A stretch of DNA of 64,000 bases from Candidatus Saccharibacteria bacterium UBA5148 (GTDB lineage: Bacteria; Patescibacteriota; Saccharimonadia; Saccharimonadales; UBA4665), in the NCBI GenBank assembly GCA_002413835.1, contig DHXU01000008.1, positions 62,297 to 126,296 of the forward strand. Reading direction: 5' to 3'. The position numbers were made by a program, and so were the translations under genes. Under the pieces are notes generated by a model, which had not been told where the DNA came from, ran no database searches, and saw nothing but the letters and a program-made list of their open reading frames with translations. Shown here in pieces: positions 43,182-52,122 of the stretch (positions are counted from its first letter, which is position 1; each line of letters starts with the position of its first letter).

Positions 43182-44446
43182 ACAAACATCTTCTGTCGGA
43201 GAGTTCTTTGGAAACTTTTAGCAATCCCTAGCCTTGATTCTTCTAGGCTTATCTTGCTGTCAATTGTAGAGAGAAAGTCGGCAATTTTCCGCTGTTCTGG
43301 CCCTGTCGGCATTCGCAGTTTTATTTTCGATAAGTTCCCCTTCGAAATACCGAGAACGGACACGCCGGTAGCGATCTTGATAATCTGCTCACGGAGGTAA
43401 CCGCTTCTGAGTAAGTAGCCGCCAAATCCATCTTCTACGGAATCGATCGAACGCAACAATATAGTATGAAGTCCCGCAACCGCCTCATTTAGGGCAGTGC
43501 TCTTTACCTCAATGCATTTTCCAATGTCTTTATAGTCCTCCGACGCATCGGCCATAACAATATCGCCGACACGGCAAAAATCTTGAGCGCCGAATTTGAT
43601 AGAGATATCAGTGATTCGTGGTAAATCATAGTCGGATACATCAAGTTGTGAAGGGAGCAGCTTGTGTATATCGCCATAGTGAATGTTCTTAATACCTTCT
43701 CCACCGCTCAACGCATCCCTACTGAGCGAGTTCGTACGAACAAAACTATACACATCCTCTAATATTTTCGAATGCCAATCAGGATACTTGCCGCCTTTAT
43801 CTTTGAAGCGAATTTGTTGGGAGAAAATTCTCTGCATGGTACTTTTTTTATACTTTTTTAGCAAAAGAATTTTCTTCTCTAACCCAGAAACTCTCATATC
43901 AGTCATGGCGAGAAAATCAGCGATCTTTCGTTGCTCGCTTAACGTAGGTGCCACGACTAACACTGACCTCAAGGAAGTCGTCGGCACAGAGATCGCAGGC
44001 ACACCAACTTGCCCTGCATCAACTAGCATTCTACGATTGCCCTTTGTGGAGTGTAGGTATTGATTCAACCATTCATCCACAAATTTGTCCTTATTTGTCC
44101 GGAATCGAAGCTGAGACTGTGATGTGACAAATCTTTTATATTGACCCTCTTTGATAATCGAAACCTGGCCCAACGTTCCCCGATGAGTAACAATAAAATC
44201 GCCAGGATATGCAACACTCTTGCCCAGAGATGATGCTTTTTCTTCTGATACAAATGAGTACGGACCTCTAACATACGCCGTTAGTAAGTTACCACCTTTG
44301 ATGATTGGCACTCCCTTAGTGGTGAACATGTCTACTTTTAGATTTGATCCGAACGGCCCCATGGCAATTTCTTCTATTCCGTCACCGAGACTGAAAACGT
44401 GCCAATCACCTTTGAACTCGGCAAAACGGAGAGCGGGGGTGCTCAT
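43178..44446 (-). CDS. hsdS: Type I restriction enzyme, S (specificity) subunit
   Basis: The 422-aa protein has two target-recognition domains, each followed by a conserved helical spacer (LSEQRKIADFLAMTD at mid-protein and GPEQRKIADFLSTID near the end). It chooses the bipartite DNA sequence methylated by HsdM and cut by HsdR. Both halves look complete. It overlaps the accessory gene upstream and the reverse transcriptase downstream by 4 bases each. Confidence 0.95.
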   Translation of the reverse strand: MSTPALRFAEFKGDWHVFSLGDGIEEIAMGPFGSNLKVDMFTTKGVPIIKGGNLLTAYVRGPYSFVSEEKASSLGKSVAYPGDFIVTHRGTLGQVSIIKEGQYKRFVTSQSQLRFRTNKDKFVDEWLNQYLHSTKGNRRMLVDAGQVGVPAISVPTTSLRSVLVVAPTLSEQRKIADFLAMTDMRVSGLEKKILLLKKYKKSTMQRIFSQQIRFKDKGGKYPDWHSKILEDVYSFVRTNSLSRDALSGGEGIKNIHYGDIHKLLPSQLDVSDYDLPRITDISIKFGAQDFCRVGDIVMADASEDYKDIGKCIEVKSTALNEAVAGLHTILLRSIDSVEDGFGGYLLRSGYLREQIIKIATGVSVLGISKGNLSKIKLRMPTGPEQRKIADFLSTIDSKISLEESRLGIAKSFQRTLRQKMFV

Positions 44447-44955
44447 TTTATTAGGGCTCCTGTCGTGTATGCAATTGCAACGTCAACTGCCTTATCTGCA
44501 ATGTAGCCAAAAGCCTTAGCCATGGCGGATCCGTCCTTCCTTAGAACTGCAAGTTCAAGCTCTTTTATCTTCTCTTGGATGTCTTGGGGTTGTTCGTTGA
44601 TTACAATGGTTTGCATAGTCCGAGGTGACTGATGGGCTATGTTCGAATTACTTATATTCGAAAATGATGTAAAGTTAGCGGTTGCCTTTGCTAAATAATT
44701 TTTGCCGAGGGCAGTTAGCCCGAAATCGTCCTCATACCTCGCCGGCGTGTCGGGCGTATAAATGCCAGGCGCCAGCACACGTTGGGTTTTTATATATTTC
44801 AAATTTTCGAGTGTAACCATAGATGCATTGACGACGTGTTGGTCGAGCGTATCACTGAATTCACTATCTATTTCATCGCGAGTAGGTGTGTCACTTTGTA
44901 TGAAACGTAGAAGTGCTTCTTGATACTCAGTGAGAGGACTAATGTTAGGCTCCAT
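44443..44955 (-). CDS. Accessory protein of the RM-RT operon, winged-helix-like
   Basis: The 170-aa protein is not recognised as a named family. The N-terminal 80 residues have a helix-turn-helix-like pattern ending in FGLTALGKNYLAKA. An Asn/Ser-rich linker follows (NISNSNIAHQSPRTMQ), then a helical region with IKELELAVLRKDGSAMAKAF. It begins 3 bases after hsdM and its stop overlaps hsdS. Its fixed place between hsdM and hsdS suggests a regulator, inhibitor or effector of the system rather than a passenger. Confidence 0.75.
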   Translation of the reverse strand: MEPNISPLTEYQEALLRFIQSDTPTRDEIDSEFSDTLDQHVVNASMVTLENLKYIKTQRVLAPGIYTPDTPARYEDDFGLTALGKNYLAKATANFTSFSNISNSNIAHQSPRTMQTIVINEQPQDIQEKIKELELAVLRKDGSAMAKAFGYIADKAVDVAIAYTTGALIK

Positions 44956-44958
44956 AGT

Positions 44959-46512
44959 CTAGAACGGCGACTCTATGCCGAGCTCCTTTGTATATACTGC
45001 AATTTTCTTATCAATCTCCACCATCTCAATATCAATCTTCCGAATCTCTGCGACTAACTCGTCAAGGTCAATCTCCTCTTCTTCCTCGAATGTATCAACA
45101 TACCTCGGAATATTCAGGTTGTAGTCATTCTCTTTGATCTCATTGAGAGTGGCGACGTAGCTATATTTGTCTTCTGCCTTACGGTCTTCATATGTCTCGA
45201 TAATTTTATCCACGTCTTGTGGACGCAAACGGTTCTGGTTCTTTCCCTTTTCGAAATGTTTGCTGCTGTCGATAAATACAACATCCTTTTGGTCTTGGCG
45301 GCATTTCTTGAAAACCAGGATGCAAGCCGGAATGCTCGTACCGAAGAACAGATTCGGTGGCAGCCCAATAACCGCATCGAGGTAGTTACGATCCTCGATC
45401 AAAAACTTACGGATATGGCCTTCGGCCGCACCACGGAACAGAACTCCATGCGGCATAACGACCGCCATTGTACCGTTATCATCCAGCTGATAAATCATGT
45501 GCTGAATGAATGCATAGTCAGCCTTACTAGCTGGCGCTAGCTTGCCATACTGTGCAAATCGATCATCGCTGAGGTGGATCGGATTTGCTGACCATTTGGC
45601 ACTAAAGGGCGGATTAGCTACAATTGCTTCAAACCTGAACTCTGCGTGCTGTGGATGTTCAAGTGTATCTTCCTGCTTGATGTCAAAATCAGCGAAGTGT
45701 ACGTCATGCAGGATCATATTCATACGCGCCAGGTTGTAGGTCGTATTATTCATCTCCTGACCGAAGAAACGGTCGACCCGGCCAACATATTTAGCTACAC
45801 GCAGCAGTAGCGAGCCCGAACCGCAGGTCGGGTCGTAGACGCTTTTCAGCTCTTGCTTGCCACTGGTCACGATACGAGCCAATATTTGGGACACCTCTTG
45901 AGGGGTGTAAAATTCACCGGCCTTTTTGCCTGCACCACTGGCGAACTGACTAATGAGGTATTCATAGGCGTCACCAAGTACATCGATTTGGGAATTTTGA
46001 AGCTGGAAATCAATCTTATCCAGATGTAGCAATACCTTGCTGATAAGCTCATTGCGCTGGCTGACTGTTTTACCAAGTCGGCTGGCATTGAGATCAAGCT
46101 CGCTAAATAGCTTGTCAAAGTCCTCTTCACTATCCGTGCCCATCGTGCTCGATTCGACACTATTAAGGATCCGTTCCAGGTCCTCGTTTAGGTTTTCATT
46201 TGTAGACCCGTTCTGAGCTACATAGTGAAAAAGCTCGTTAGGCTTTAAGAAATACCCGAGTTTATCAAGTGCTGCTGCCTTCACCGCCTCAATATATTCG
46301 CCGGACTTTGGATTGCCGATGACTTGCTGATAGGTCAGGTGGTCTTCTTCGAGCAATTCGTCCGCGTATAGTTCGATCTTCTCTGAGAGATATTTATAGA
46401 AGATAAATCCGAGAATGTAATCACGAAACTCGTCAGCATTCATCTTGCCACGAAGCTCGTTGGCAATATTCCAGAGCTGCGTCTGCAGCTGCTTCTTCTG
46501 TTCGTCTGACAT
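44959..46512 (-). CDS. hsdM: Type I DNA N6-adenine methyltransferase, M subunit
   Basis: The 517-aa methyltransferase protects host DNA. A helical N-terminal domain covers about residues 1-150. Then come the SAM-binding motif DPTCGSGSLLL and the catalytic NPPF (adenine-specific). GEFYTPQEVSQIL is the typical preceding segment. A GGAGGG ribosome-binding site lies 5-6 bases before the ATG, and a promoter (TTCCAA, 17 bases, TATCCT) lies upstream. It heads the five-gene operon. Confidence 0.95.
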   Translation of the reverse strand: MSDEQKKQLQTQLWNIANELRGKMNADEFRDYILGFIFYKYLSEKIELYADELLEEDHLTYQQVIGNPKSGEYIEAVKAAALDKLGYFLKPNELFHYVAQNGSTNENLNEDLERILNSVESSTMGTDSEEDFDKLFSELDLNASRLGKTVSQRNELISKVLLHLDKIDFQLQNSQIDVLGDAYEYLISQFASGAGKKAGEFYTPQEVSQILARIVTSGKQELKSVYDPTCGSGSLLLRVAKYVGRVDRFFGQEMNNTTYNLARMNMILHDVHFADFDIKQEDTLEHPQHAEFRFEAIVANPPFSAKWSANPIHLSDDRFAQYGKLAPASKADYAFIQHMIYQLDDNGTMAVVMPHGVLFRGAAEGHIRKFLIEDRNYLDAVIGLPPNLFFGTSIPACILVFKKCRQDQKDVVFIDSSKHFEKGKNQNRLRPQDVDKIIETYEDRKAEDKYSYVATLNEIKENDYNLNIPRYVDTFEEEEEIDLDELVAEIRKIDIEMVEIDKKIAVYTKELGIESPF

Positions 46513-46660
46513 TAATACCCTCCGATTTGCTCTCAGGATAGCATTTTTGAGCCACCATTGGAATGATAGCGGCCGGCTCTTCGCTAGTTAATATCTCGTA
46601 GCCATCGTGCGAAAATGAATCTTTCGATCCTCCAAGCGCATAGGGCCGCAGCCCACACTG

Positions 46661-47530
46661 CTATTTGAAGTTCTGATAGGCCTTCTCAAACAGCTCGAGT
46701 ATAAAATCTTTTTTGTTCTTGATGTCTTTTTCTGTCAGCCGGAGGCGGTATTGGCGCCAGCGCTTGTCGTAGCCCATGTCGTCAAGTTCGTTCTGCAGAA
46801 TTCTTTCTTGGATTTCCTCACTAAACGGAAGTTTGATGTCGACGTTGATGGCGCTCTTCTTGGGGCGAAATGCTACGAAGTTGAATGGCCGGCCACCTTT
46901 GGCGAGCCCGATGTAGTACTTATTGTATTTCAGCTCGAGCGAATCGTCAGCAGACGGATTGATGAGCTCCAGGAGTGTATCGGCCATTTTAACCGTTTCG
47001 GGCGTCCCCTGCTTCAGCCAGTAGTTCCGGTCAGTAACCTGAGCGACTTCTTCATCTTCGTCAACCATTCCGAGCGTCAACTCGTCAATCACGGTCGTGA
47101 ATGTCAGCGATATTTCCGCCTCGTTAATCTTGTAGGCGTCCATCTTGATGGCGATCAGAGGGATAGAGCCGTTGAACAGGCCGATGACATTCAAAAACCG
47201 GCTGGTGATATCTTCGGCAATAATAACCGCACAGTGATCGTACTGCGGGTAACGCTTGCGCTCAACATCCCAGTATTCGATCGTGCGAATGATGTGACTT
47301 TCGTCGACTTTACCGAGCTGCAGCTCGACCTCATAGCGCCGGTTGGATTCTATATCCTGTAGCAGCAAGTCGAGCCGGCCAGCTGCTGGCTGACGACGCT
47401 CTTTGTCACGGAGTACCAGGTCACCAAGGCCTAAGATTTGCGGGTCTTCGGCAATCTGTTGCTGAATCCAGCCTTCGCTGACATCTTTGGTAGTACTAAG
47501 TAATATCTTTTCTAATTTTCTGAGCTTCAT
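46661..47530 (-). CDS. PD-(D/E)XK-like nuclease-fold protein
   Basis: The 289-aa protein has GRLDLLLQD (Asp54) followed by RRYEVELQLGK (Glu69, Gln71), a PD-(D/E)XK-like arrangement, then SHIIRTIEYWDVER. The middle has acidic stretches and the C-terminal third is basic. It could be a nuclease of the defence island or a repair protein; this is inference. A promoter (TTGAAA, 17 bases, CATACT) lies just upstream, so it is separate from the RM operon. Confidence 0.68.
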   Translation of the reverse strand: MKLRKLEKILLSTTKDVSEGWIQQQIAEDPQILGLGDLVLRDKERRQPAAGRLDLLLQDIESNRRYEVELQLGKVDESHIIRTIEYWDVERKRYPQYDHCAVIIAEDITSRFLNVIGLFNGSIPLIAIKMDAYKINEAEISLTFTTVIDELTLGMVDEDEEVAQVTDRNYWLKQGTPETVKMADTLLELINPSADDSLELKYNKYYIGLAKGGRPFNFVAFRPKKSAINVDIKLPFSEEIQERILQNELDDMGYDKRWRQYRLRLTEKDIKNKKDFILELFEKAYQNFK

Positions 47531-47615
47531 ATTTTACATAGTATGCCGACATGTAGTCATATTTTCAATATTATTCGTCTCAATAGTCTGCTAACATTAT
47601 TACTCTGTAACGCTT

Positions 47616-48116
47616 CTAGCTGATAAGTCCCCTTACATACCCCGCCTGTCCGACATGCTGCGTATTGTCGTTGAGGATGCTCACGAGCCGGACCGCCCTG
47701 GTAACTGGCGGATCCCAGTTTTCATCAACGACTTCGGCGTATTTGTCCGCCGACAAGCTGTTAATATACGTGGCAGTCACCGCATGGACAGCATCGTAAT
47801 AATCTGTCAGTAAGTCAGCCGCTACTCGTACTCGCGCAGCCTCGTCGAGGCTCTGACCGTAACCGGTAGCTTCTGGAGCAAAAGGTAGAGCGAATCGTGC
47901 ATTCCAAGCCTCAGCGACCCAAATCTGCTTGCCGCCAGCCAGTCCGGCGATGTGATCGTCCTGTACCCGGGCGATATGCCATACCAGCCAGGCGATACTG
48001 TTTGCTTTGGCTTCCGGCATAATTGCTAATTGCTCGGCAGTCAAGCCTATTACGGCGGTGTGGACGCCTTGTTTCACCCGTTCGAATCCATCAATCAGTA
48101 CGTCATTGGCTAGCAT
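47616..48116 (-). CDS. DinB/DUF664-family protein
   Basis: The 166-aa four-helix-bundle protein has WLVWHIARVQDDH and NDNTQHVGQAGYVRGL, matching the metal-binding His positions of DinB/DUF664 proteins. The family includes thiol-dependent transferases and many proteins of unknown substrate. AAAGGAG lies upstream. It follows the aldo-keto reductase on the same strand with a 21-base gap. Confidence 0.8.
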   Translation of the reverse strand: MLANDVLIDGFERVKQGVHTAVIGLTAEQLAIMPEAKANSIAWLVWHIARVQDDHIAGLAGGKQIWVAEAWNARFALPFAPEATGYGQSLDEAARVRVAADLLTDYYDAVHAVTATYINSLSADKYAEVVDENWDPPVTRAVRLVSILNDNTQHVGQAGYVRGLIS

Positions 48117-48137
48117 CGTCAGCTCCTTTCCTTAGTG

Positions 48138-49178
48138 TTACCGCCGGAGTTGAGCCGGCTGCAAAGCTGGGTTCTCCCACCCGGCATCACTGGCGCTGAC
48201 ATTCGTCCCTGGTGCCACGATGGCATCGATCTTATTGAGCACTTCATCGCTCAGGACGACGCTGGCGGCGTCGAGCTGGGAGGTCAGCTGTTCCATGGTG
48301 CGCGGGCCGATGATGGCAGCGGTGACTGCCGGGTGGCGTAGCGTGAAGGCGATGGCCATGGTGACGAGTGACATGCCATTGGCTTCAGCCAGTTTGACGA
48401 GGGCGTCGGCGGCTTCCAGCTTGGCTTTGTTACCGGGGATGGACAGGTCGAAGGCTTCGGGGCGGCGCTTGGCACGGCTGGAGTCGGGGGCTTCCTGGCC
48501 TTTGCGCCATTTGCCGGACAGCCAGCCACCGGCCAACGGGCTCCAGACGATGGCGCCCATGCCGTATTGTTGCAGTGTTGGCAGGACGTCGGTTTCGATG
48601 CCGCGGACCAGCATGGAGTACGGCGGTTGCTCGCAGCGGAAGCGTTCCCGGCCGCGGTCTTTGGCAGTCCACTGGGCCTGGACTATCTGCGACGCCGGGA
48701 AGGTTGATGACCCGAAGGCTCGGATCTTGCCCATCCGTACCAGGTCGGTCAGAGCACCAAGGGTTTCGTCAACGTCAACCGTGGGGTCGGGCCGGTGTAT
48801 CTGGTACAGGTCAATCCAGTCGGTTTGCAGCCGGCGCAGGCTGTTGTCGACTTCCTGCATGATCCAGCGCCGCGAGTTACCTTCCTGGTTGGGGTCGCCG
48901 CCCATGGAGCCGTGGACTTTAGTAGCCAGGATGACGTGGTTGCGTTTGCCACCCTTCAGAGCTTTACCGACGATTTCTTCTGATTCTCCGGCTGAATAGA
49001 CATCAGCGGTATCGACGAAGTTGATGCCGCTATCCAGGGCTGTGTGAATGATTTTGATGGAATCCTCATGATCCGGGTTGCCCCAGGCGCCGAACATCAT
49101 GGCGCCCAGACACAGCACACTGACCTGCATACCAGTCGCACCTAATGTTCGCATGGGCATCGTTTGTACATCTGCCAT
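48138..49178 (-). CDS. Aldo-keto reductase
   Basis: The 346-aa NADPH-dependent TIM-barrel oxidoreductase has the catalytic tetrad: Asp and Tyr in DTADVYSAGESEEIVG, Lys in ILATKVHG and His in YQIHRPDP. A C-terminal IIGPRTMEQL is the nucleotide-binding segment. AGGAGGAGG precedes the ATG. The substrate is not predictable. Confidence 0.92.
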   Translation of the reverse strand: MADVQTMPMRTLGATGMQVSVLCLGAMMFGAWGNPDHEDSIKIIHTALDSGINFVDTADVYSAGESEEIVGKALKGGKRNHVILATKVHGSMGGDPNQEGNSRRWIMQEVDNSLRRLQTDWIDLYQIHRPDPTVDVDETLGALTDLVRMGKIRAFGSSTFPASQIVQAQWTAKDRGRERFRCEQPPYSMLVRGIETDVLPTLQQYGMGAIVWSPLAGGWLSGKWRKGQEAPDSSRAKRRPEAFDLSIPGNKAKLEAADALVKLAEANGMSLVTMAIAFTLRHPAVTAAIIGPRTMEQLTSQLDAASVVLSDEVLNKIDAIVAPGTNVSASDAGWENPALQPAQLRR

Positions 49179-49251
49179 ATATTCCTCCTCCTTATACCTA
49201 TTGCTGGCATTGTACAGCGTGGTTATGAGGTTGGCAGTTAGAATTCAGGGA

Positions 49252-49848
49252 CTAGTACGACGTGGCGTCTTTGAATATCGCTGCCACGGCATCGGGATCC
49301 GTGCCGGATACCTGGAAAGCTGTTTTGCAGTCGTCGTGGTGGAACGAATAGACCTGAAGCGTCCGGCCGTCGGCCAGTTTGACACTGGCGGTGACAATCT
49401 CGTGGGGGTTGTAGGGGTTCGGCTTGGCTTCGAATTTGATGCGGACGGCAATCGAGCAGCCGATGGCCTGCATCTTGGGCGGCGCGTAGGCCGACAGTTG
49501 TACGGTGCTGATGTCGGCTTCATCAGGGGTGACGTTGGTTGCTTTGGGATCAGTGCGCAGACTGTAGAGCAGCTGCAGGCTGGCTGGTGTCAGGGGGAGT
49601 TTGATGTGCAGCTCCGGCAAATAGACTGCATTGTCAGGTAGCGAGACGGTTACGTGGGTTTCGAGGGCAGCGCCTTGAGCCGATATGATCTGAGACTGCA
49701 GCCGCTGTTGGTCGATGGGATACCGCTGATAAAAGTTATACCGGCTGACATACAAGGCAGCTATGAGCAGTGTTTGGCCGAGCAGGACAAGGACGAGCAA
49801 GGCGATCCAGGCATCCTTGGTAAGTCTTTTACTGGTGACAAGTCGCAT
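49252..49848 (-). CDS. Membrane-anchored hypothetical protein, 198 aa
   Basis: There is one membrane helix near residues 14-34 (WIALLVLVLLGQTLLIAALYV). An extracytoplasmic beta-rich domain of about 160 residues holds two cysteines (IGCSIAV and DDCKTAF) that may pair. AAGGAA lies upstream. No family is recognised. Confidence 0.7.
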   Translation of the reverse strand: MRLVTSKRLTKDAWIALLVLVLLGQTLLIAALYVSRYNFYQRYPIDQQRLQSQIISAQGAALETHVTVSLPDNAVYLPELHIKLPLTPASLQLLYSLRTDPKATNVTPDEADISTVQLSAYAPPKMQAIGCSIAVRIKFEAKPNPYNPHEIVTASVKLADGRTLQVYSFHHDDCKTAFQVSGTDPDAVAAIFKDATSY

Positions 49849-49968
49849 GCTTGAGTTCCTTGATTACGTATTGTCACTATCATACATCGCGTGATGTTTA
49901 AACTACATAGCTATCTGAGCCCCCATGCAGAGCAGAGTTGTAGCCAAAAAGTGACCAGAAGCTCGCTG

Positions 49969-50385
49969 CTAGAATTTAACGAGTATATAGGGTTTCTGCA
50001 TCGCCAGCACGGCATTTGCCTGCTGCGGCTTGGTCTTGATGAGATGGGTGTGCTGATGCGAGGCGACGGTGCGCTGTTTGCTACCGACGGCCCGGGCGTA
50101 GACATTGTAGCCGCGGGATTCGTATTCGGCCATGATTTCCATAATTTGCAGCTTGGCGTCGCTATCCAGCTGCGACAGACTGGCAACATGCTGCTTGGGG
50201 ACGATTAACAGATGGTCGATGACTTCACGTTGTTCCCACAGGTCATAAAACACCCGGTTCGGCATAAGATAGGCGTGTTCGGTGATCTCTATCGAGCGGC
50301 CTGCCAGATCGTCCTCGCAGAATGCGCAGGTGGTGGCCTTCGGAAAACTATTGTAAGTTTTGAAGGTCTTCCGATAATGAAACAT
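49969..50385 (-). CDS. HIT-family hydrolase or transferase
   Basis: The 138-aa protein has the histidine triad HQHTH (His110, His112, His114) and a CAFCEDD motif near residue 20 that may bind zinc. HIT proteins act on nucleotide monophosphate esters. The ATG is 7 bases after TAATAC, suggesting a leaderless mRNA. It is divergent from marR. Confidence 0.9.
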   Translation of the reverse strand: MFHYRKTFKTYNSFPKATTCAFCEDDLAGRSIEITEHAYLMPNRVFYDLWEQREVIDHLLIVPKQHVASLSQLDSDAKLQIMEIMAEYESRGYNVYARAVGSKQRTVASHQHTHLIKTKPQQANAVLAMQKPYILVKF

Positions 50386-50398
50386 CTTGTAAGTATTA
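50386..50398 (-). promoter_or_regulatory. Leaderless -10 box of the HIT gene
   Basis: TAATAC (50398-50393) with 7 bases before the ATG at 50385. Confidence 0.4.
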
Positions 50399-50593
50399 CA
50401 CGTATCTTGCCGTCTGGAAATAAAACATATACGTTTTTACAACTGATTCTAAGCACTACCGCTGATGCAGCACAAGGATGCAATGAAAGATGTCACTAAC
50501 GAACCTAACATGAGCAATTACAATGTCGCCTAGAGGCCCGCTATATTTCCGCACTGTACCGCTGTTAGCAGGCCTTAACGAGCAGGAGACGCG

Positions 50594-51025
50594 ATGAGTG
50601 ATATGACGACATACCAGGCAGGAGTTGCACAGGCAGCCGCCTATCGGAATCTCAATAAACTGTTCTCAACGCTGCTCAAAAGCCACGGACTGACCAGTAT
50701 GCAGTGGTTCGTACTCGGTACCATCTATGATAGCGGCGACGACGGTATTCAGCTGACGCAGCTGTCGGCCAAGCTGCAGACCGGTCTGCCGTTTATCACA
50801 AACACCATAAACATGCTGGAATCAAAAGGTATGGTCGAGCGCAAGGGCAGCCTAACGGATAGCCGCTCCAAGTCGGTTTCGATCCGCCAGGAGTTCAAGC
50901 TGGACTGTGAACAGATTGAAGCTGATTTGCGGGCCCGGATGCGGGAGTCGGTCTATAATGATATATCGCGCCGGGAACTGGACGACTACATCAAAGTCCT
51001 GCACAAACTTAGCCAGCTGCGCTGA
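50594..51025 (+). CDS. MarR-family transcriptional regulator
   Basis: The 143-aa winged-helix protein has QLTQLSAKLQTGLPFITNTINMLESKG as recognition helices and a wing at KGSLTDSRSKSV. AGGAG lies 6 bases before the ATG. MarR proteins are often autoregulated; the upstream 200 bases contain TACAAT (near 50520) but no clear dyad that I could find. It converges with the membrane protein gene after 6 bases. Confidence 0.9.
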   Translation: MSDMTTYQAGVAQAAAYRNLNKLFSTLLKSHGLTSMQWFVLGTIYDSGDDGIQLTQLSAKLQTGLPFITNTINMLESKGMVERKGSLTDSRSKSVSIRQEFKLDCEQIEADLRARMRESVYNDISRRELDDYIKVLHKLSQLR

Positions 51026-51031
51026 ATTATT

Positions 51032-52072
51032 TTACAGGTACAGCCGGTGCTGTGCCTCCTGCTCCTGATGCATGACATAGGTGATGACCAGCAGCATAGC
51101 CAGATTGAACAGGAAGCCGGGCAGCGCAGCGAACTCAATCCGTGAAAAGATAAAGAATTCGGTCAGAAAGAGATTGATCAGCGTCGCCCGCCGGAAGTAT
51201 TCGAAGGCCGCCAGCCGCGATACGGCCAGTTGCAACGTGCCGTAAGCTACCAGCCCGGCGGCCACCACCGATGAGATCAGCTGCCCCATAAGCAGGCCGG
51301 TACCGTAGGTAACATTGCCGGCGAAGGCATCGCGGACGTCATCGATACTAGTATAGATATTGGCAATGATGGCCACGACGAATAATGCGGCCTGGGCGAT
51401 GAAGAAGATACGCACCAGTTTGGCTGTCCCCCGTTGCTGCCAGAAGCGGTCATATATCTTATCAAGGCTGCTCAACCAGCGACGCAGGATATGCGGCTGG
51501 CTCTGTGGTACCAGGTCGACACTATCGATCAGGCGTTCCAGATGCCAGGTGATCTCACTGCGCTGGCTGGCCTGGTCCAAGAGGGTGCGGGCCCGGCGCT
51601 TTTCGACGGGATCCATATCATGCAGGATGGCCTCTTCGAGGTGCATCATAGCATTCAGCTGATATTCTCTGGAAGTCAGCCGCTGTTTGCGGCCCAGGAA
51701 GTTGAAGAACAGATACAAAATGATGAAGACGGCGTAAATGATACCAACGGTCGGACGATAGAAGTAATTGTTATCACTGGTGATGAACTTGCCGATCTCG
51801 TCGATGAAGACCCCGAAGCCGATGCCACCGAGTAACGCCGCCAGCCGCTGGACCCGGATACCGATGAACGACAAGCCGATGGCGATACTGAGCAGCATCA
51901 GCAGGCCGCCCCATAACATATGACCGATGTGCAGCCCGTTACCGCCGAGCTGCGGATACTCTGTCAGATGCAGCAAAAAGCGGACCAACAGCAGGCTGCC
52001 GATGGCCGAGATAAAGAAGATATCGAGCTGCTCGCCGGCCCGGCCGTTCCTATAAAATAGCTTTCGTCGCAT
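51032..52072 (-). CDS. Multi-pass membrane protein, 346 aa
   Basis: About seven hydrophobic segments: two at residues 18-70, one or two near 75-125, then three near 220-340. A cytoplasmic helical region lies at about 130-215 with HDMDPVEKRRARTLL. The GFGVFIDEIGKFITSDN stretch is striking but unassigned. AAGGTAG precedes the ATG and TATAAT is further upstream. The function is unknown. Confidence 0.72.
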   Translation of the reverse strand: MRRKLFYRNGRAGEQLDIFFISAIGSLLLVRFLLHLTEYPQLGGNGLHIGHMLWGGLLMLLSIAIGLSFIGIRVQRLAALLGGIGFGVFIDEIGKFITSDNNYFYRPTVGIIYAVFIILYLFFNFLGRKQRLTSREYQLNAMMHLEEAILHDMDPVEKRRARTLLDQASQRSEITWHLERLIDSVDLVPQSQPHILRRWLSSLDKIYDRFWQQRGTAKLVRIFFIAQAALFVVAIIANIYTSIDDVRDAFAGNVTYGTGLLMGQLISSVVAAGLVAYGTLQLAVSRLAAFEYFRRATLINLFLTEFFIFSRIEFAALPGFLFNLAMLLVITYVMHQEQEAQHRLYL

Positions 52073-52122
52073 GATTCTACCTTATTATAGTACGTAATGC
52101 ATAGTACGAAACGCAGGTAGCG

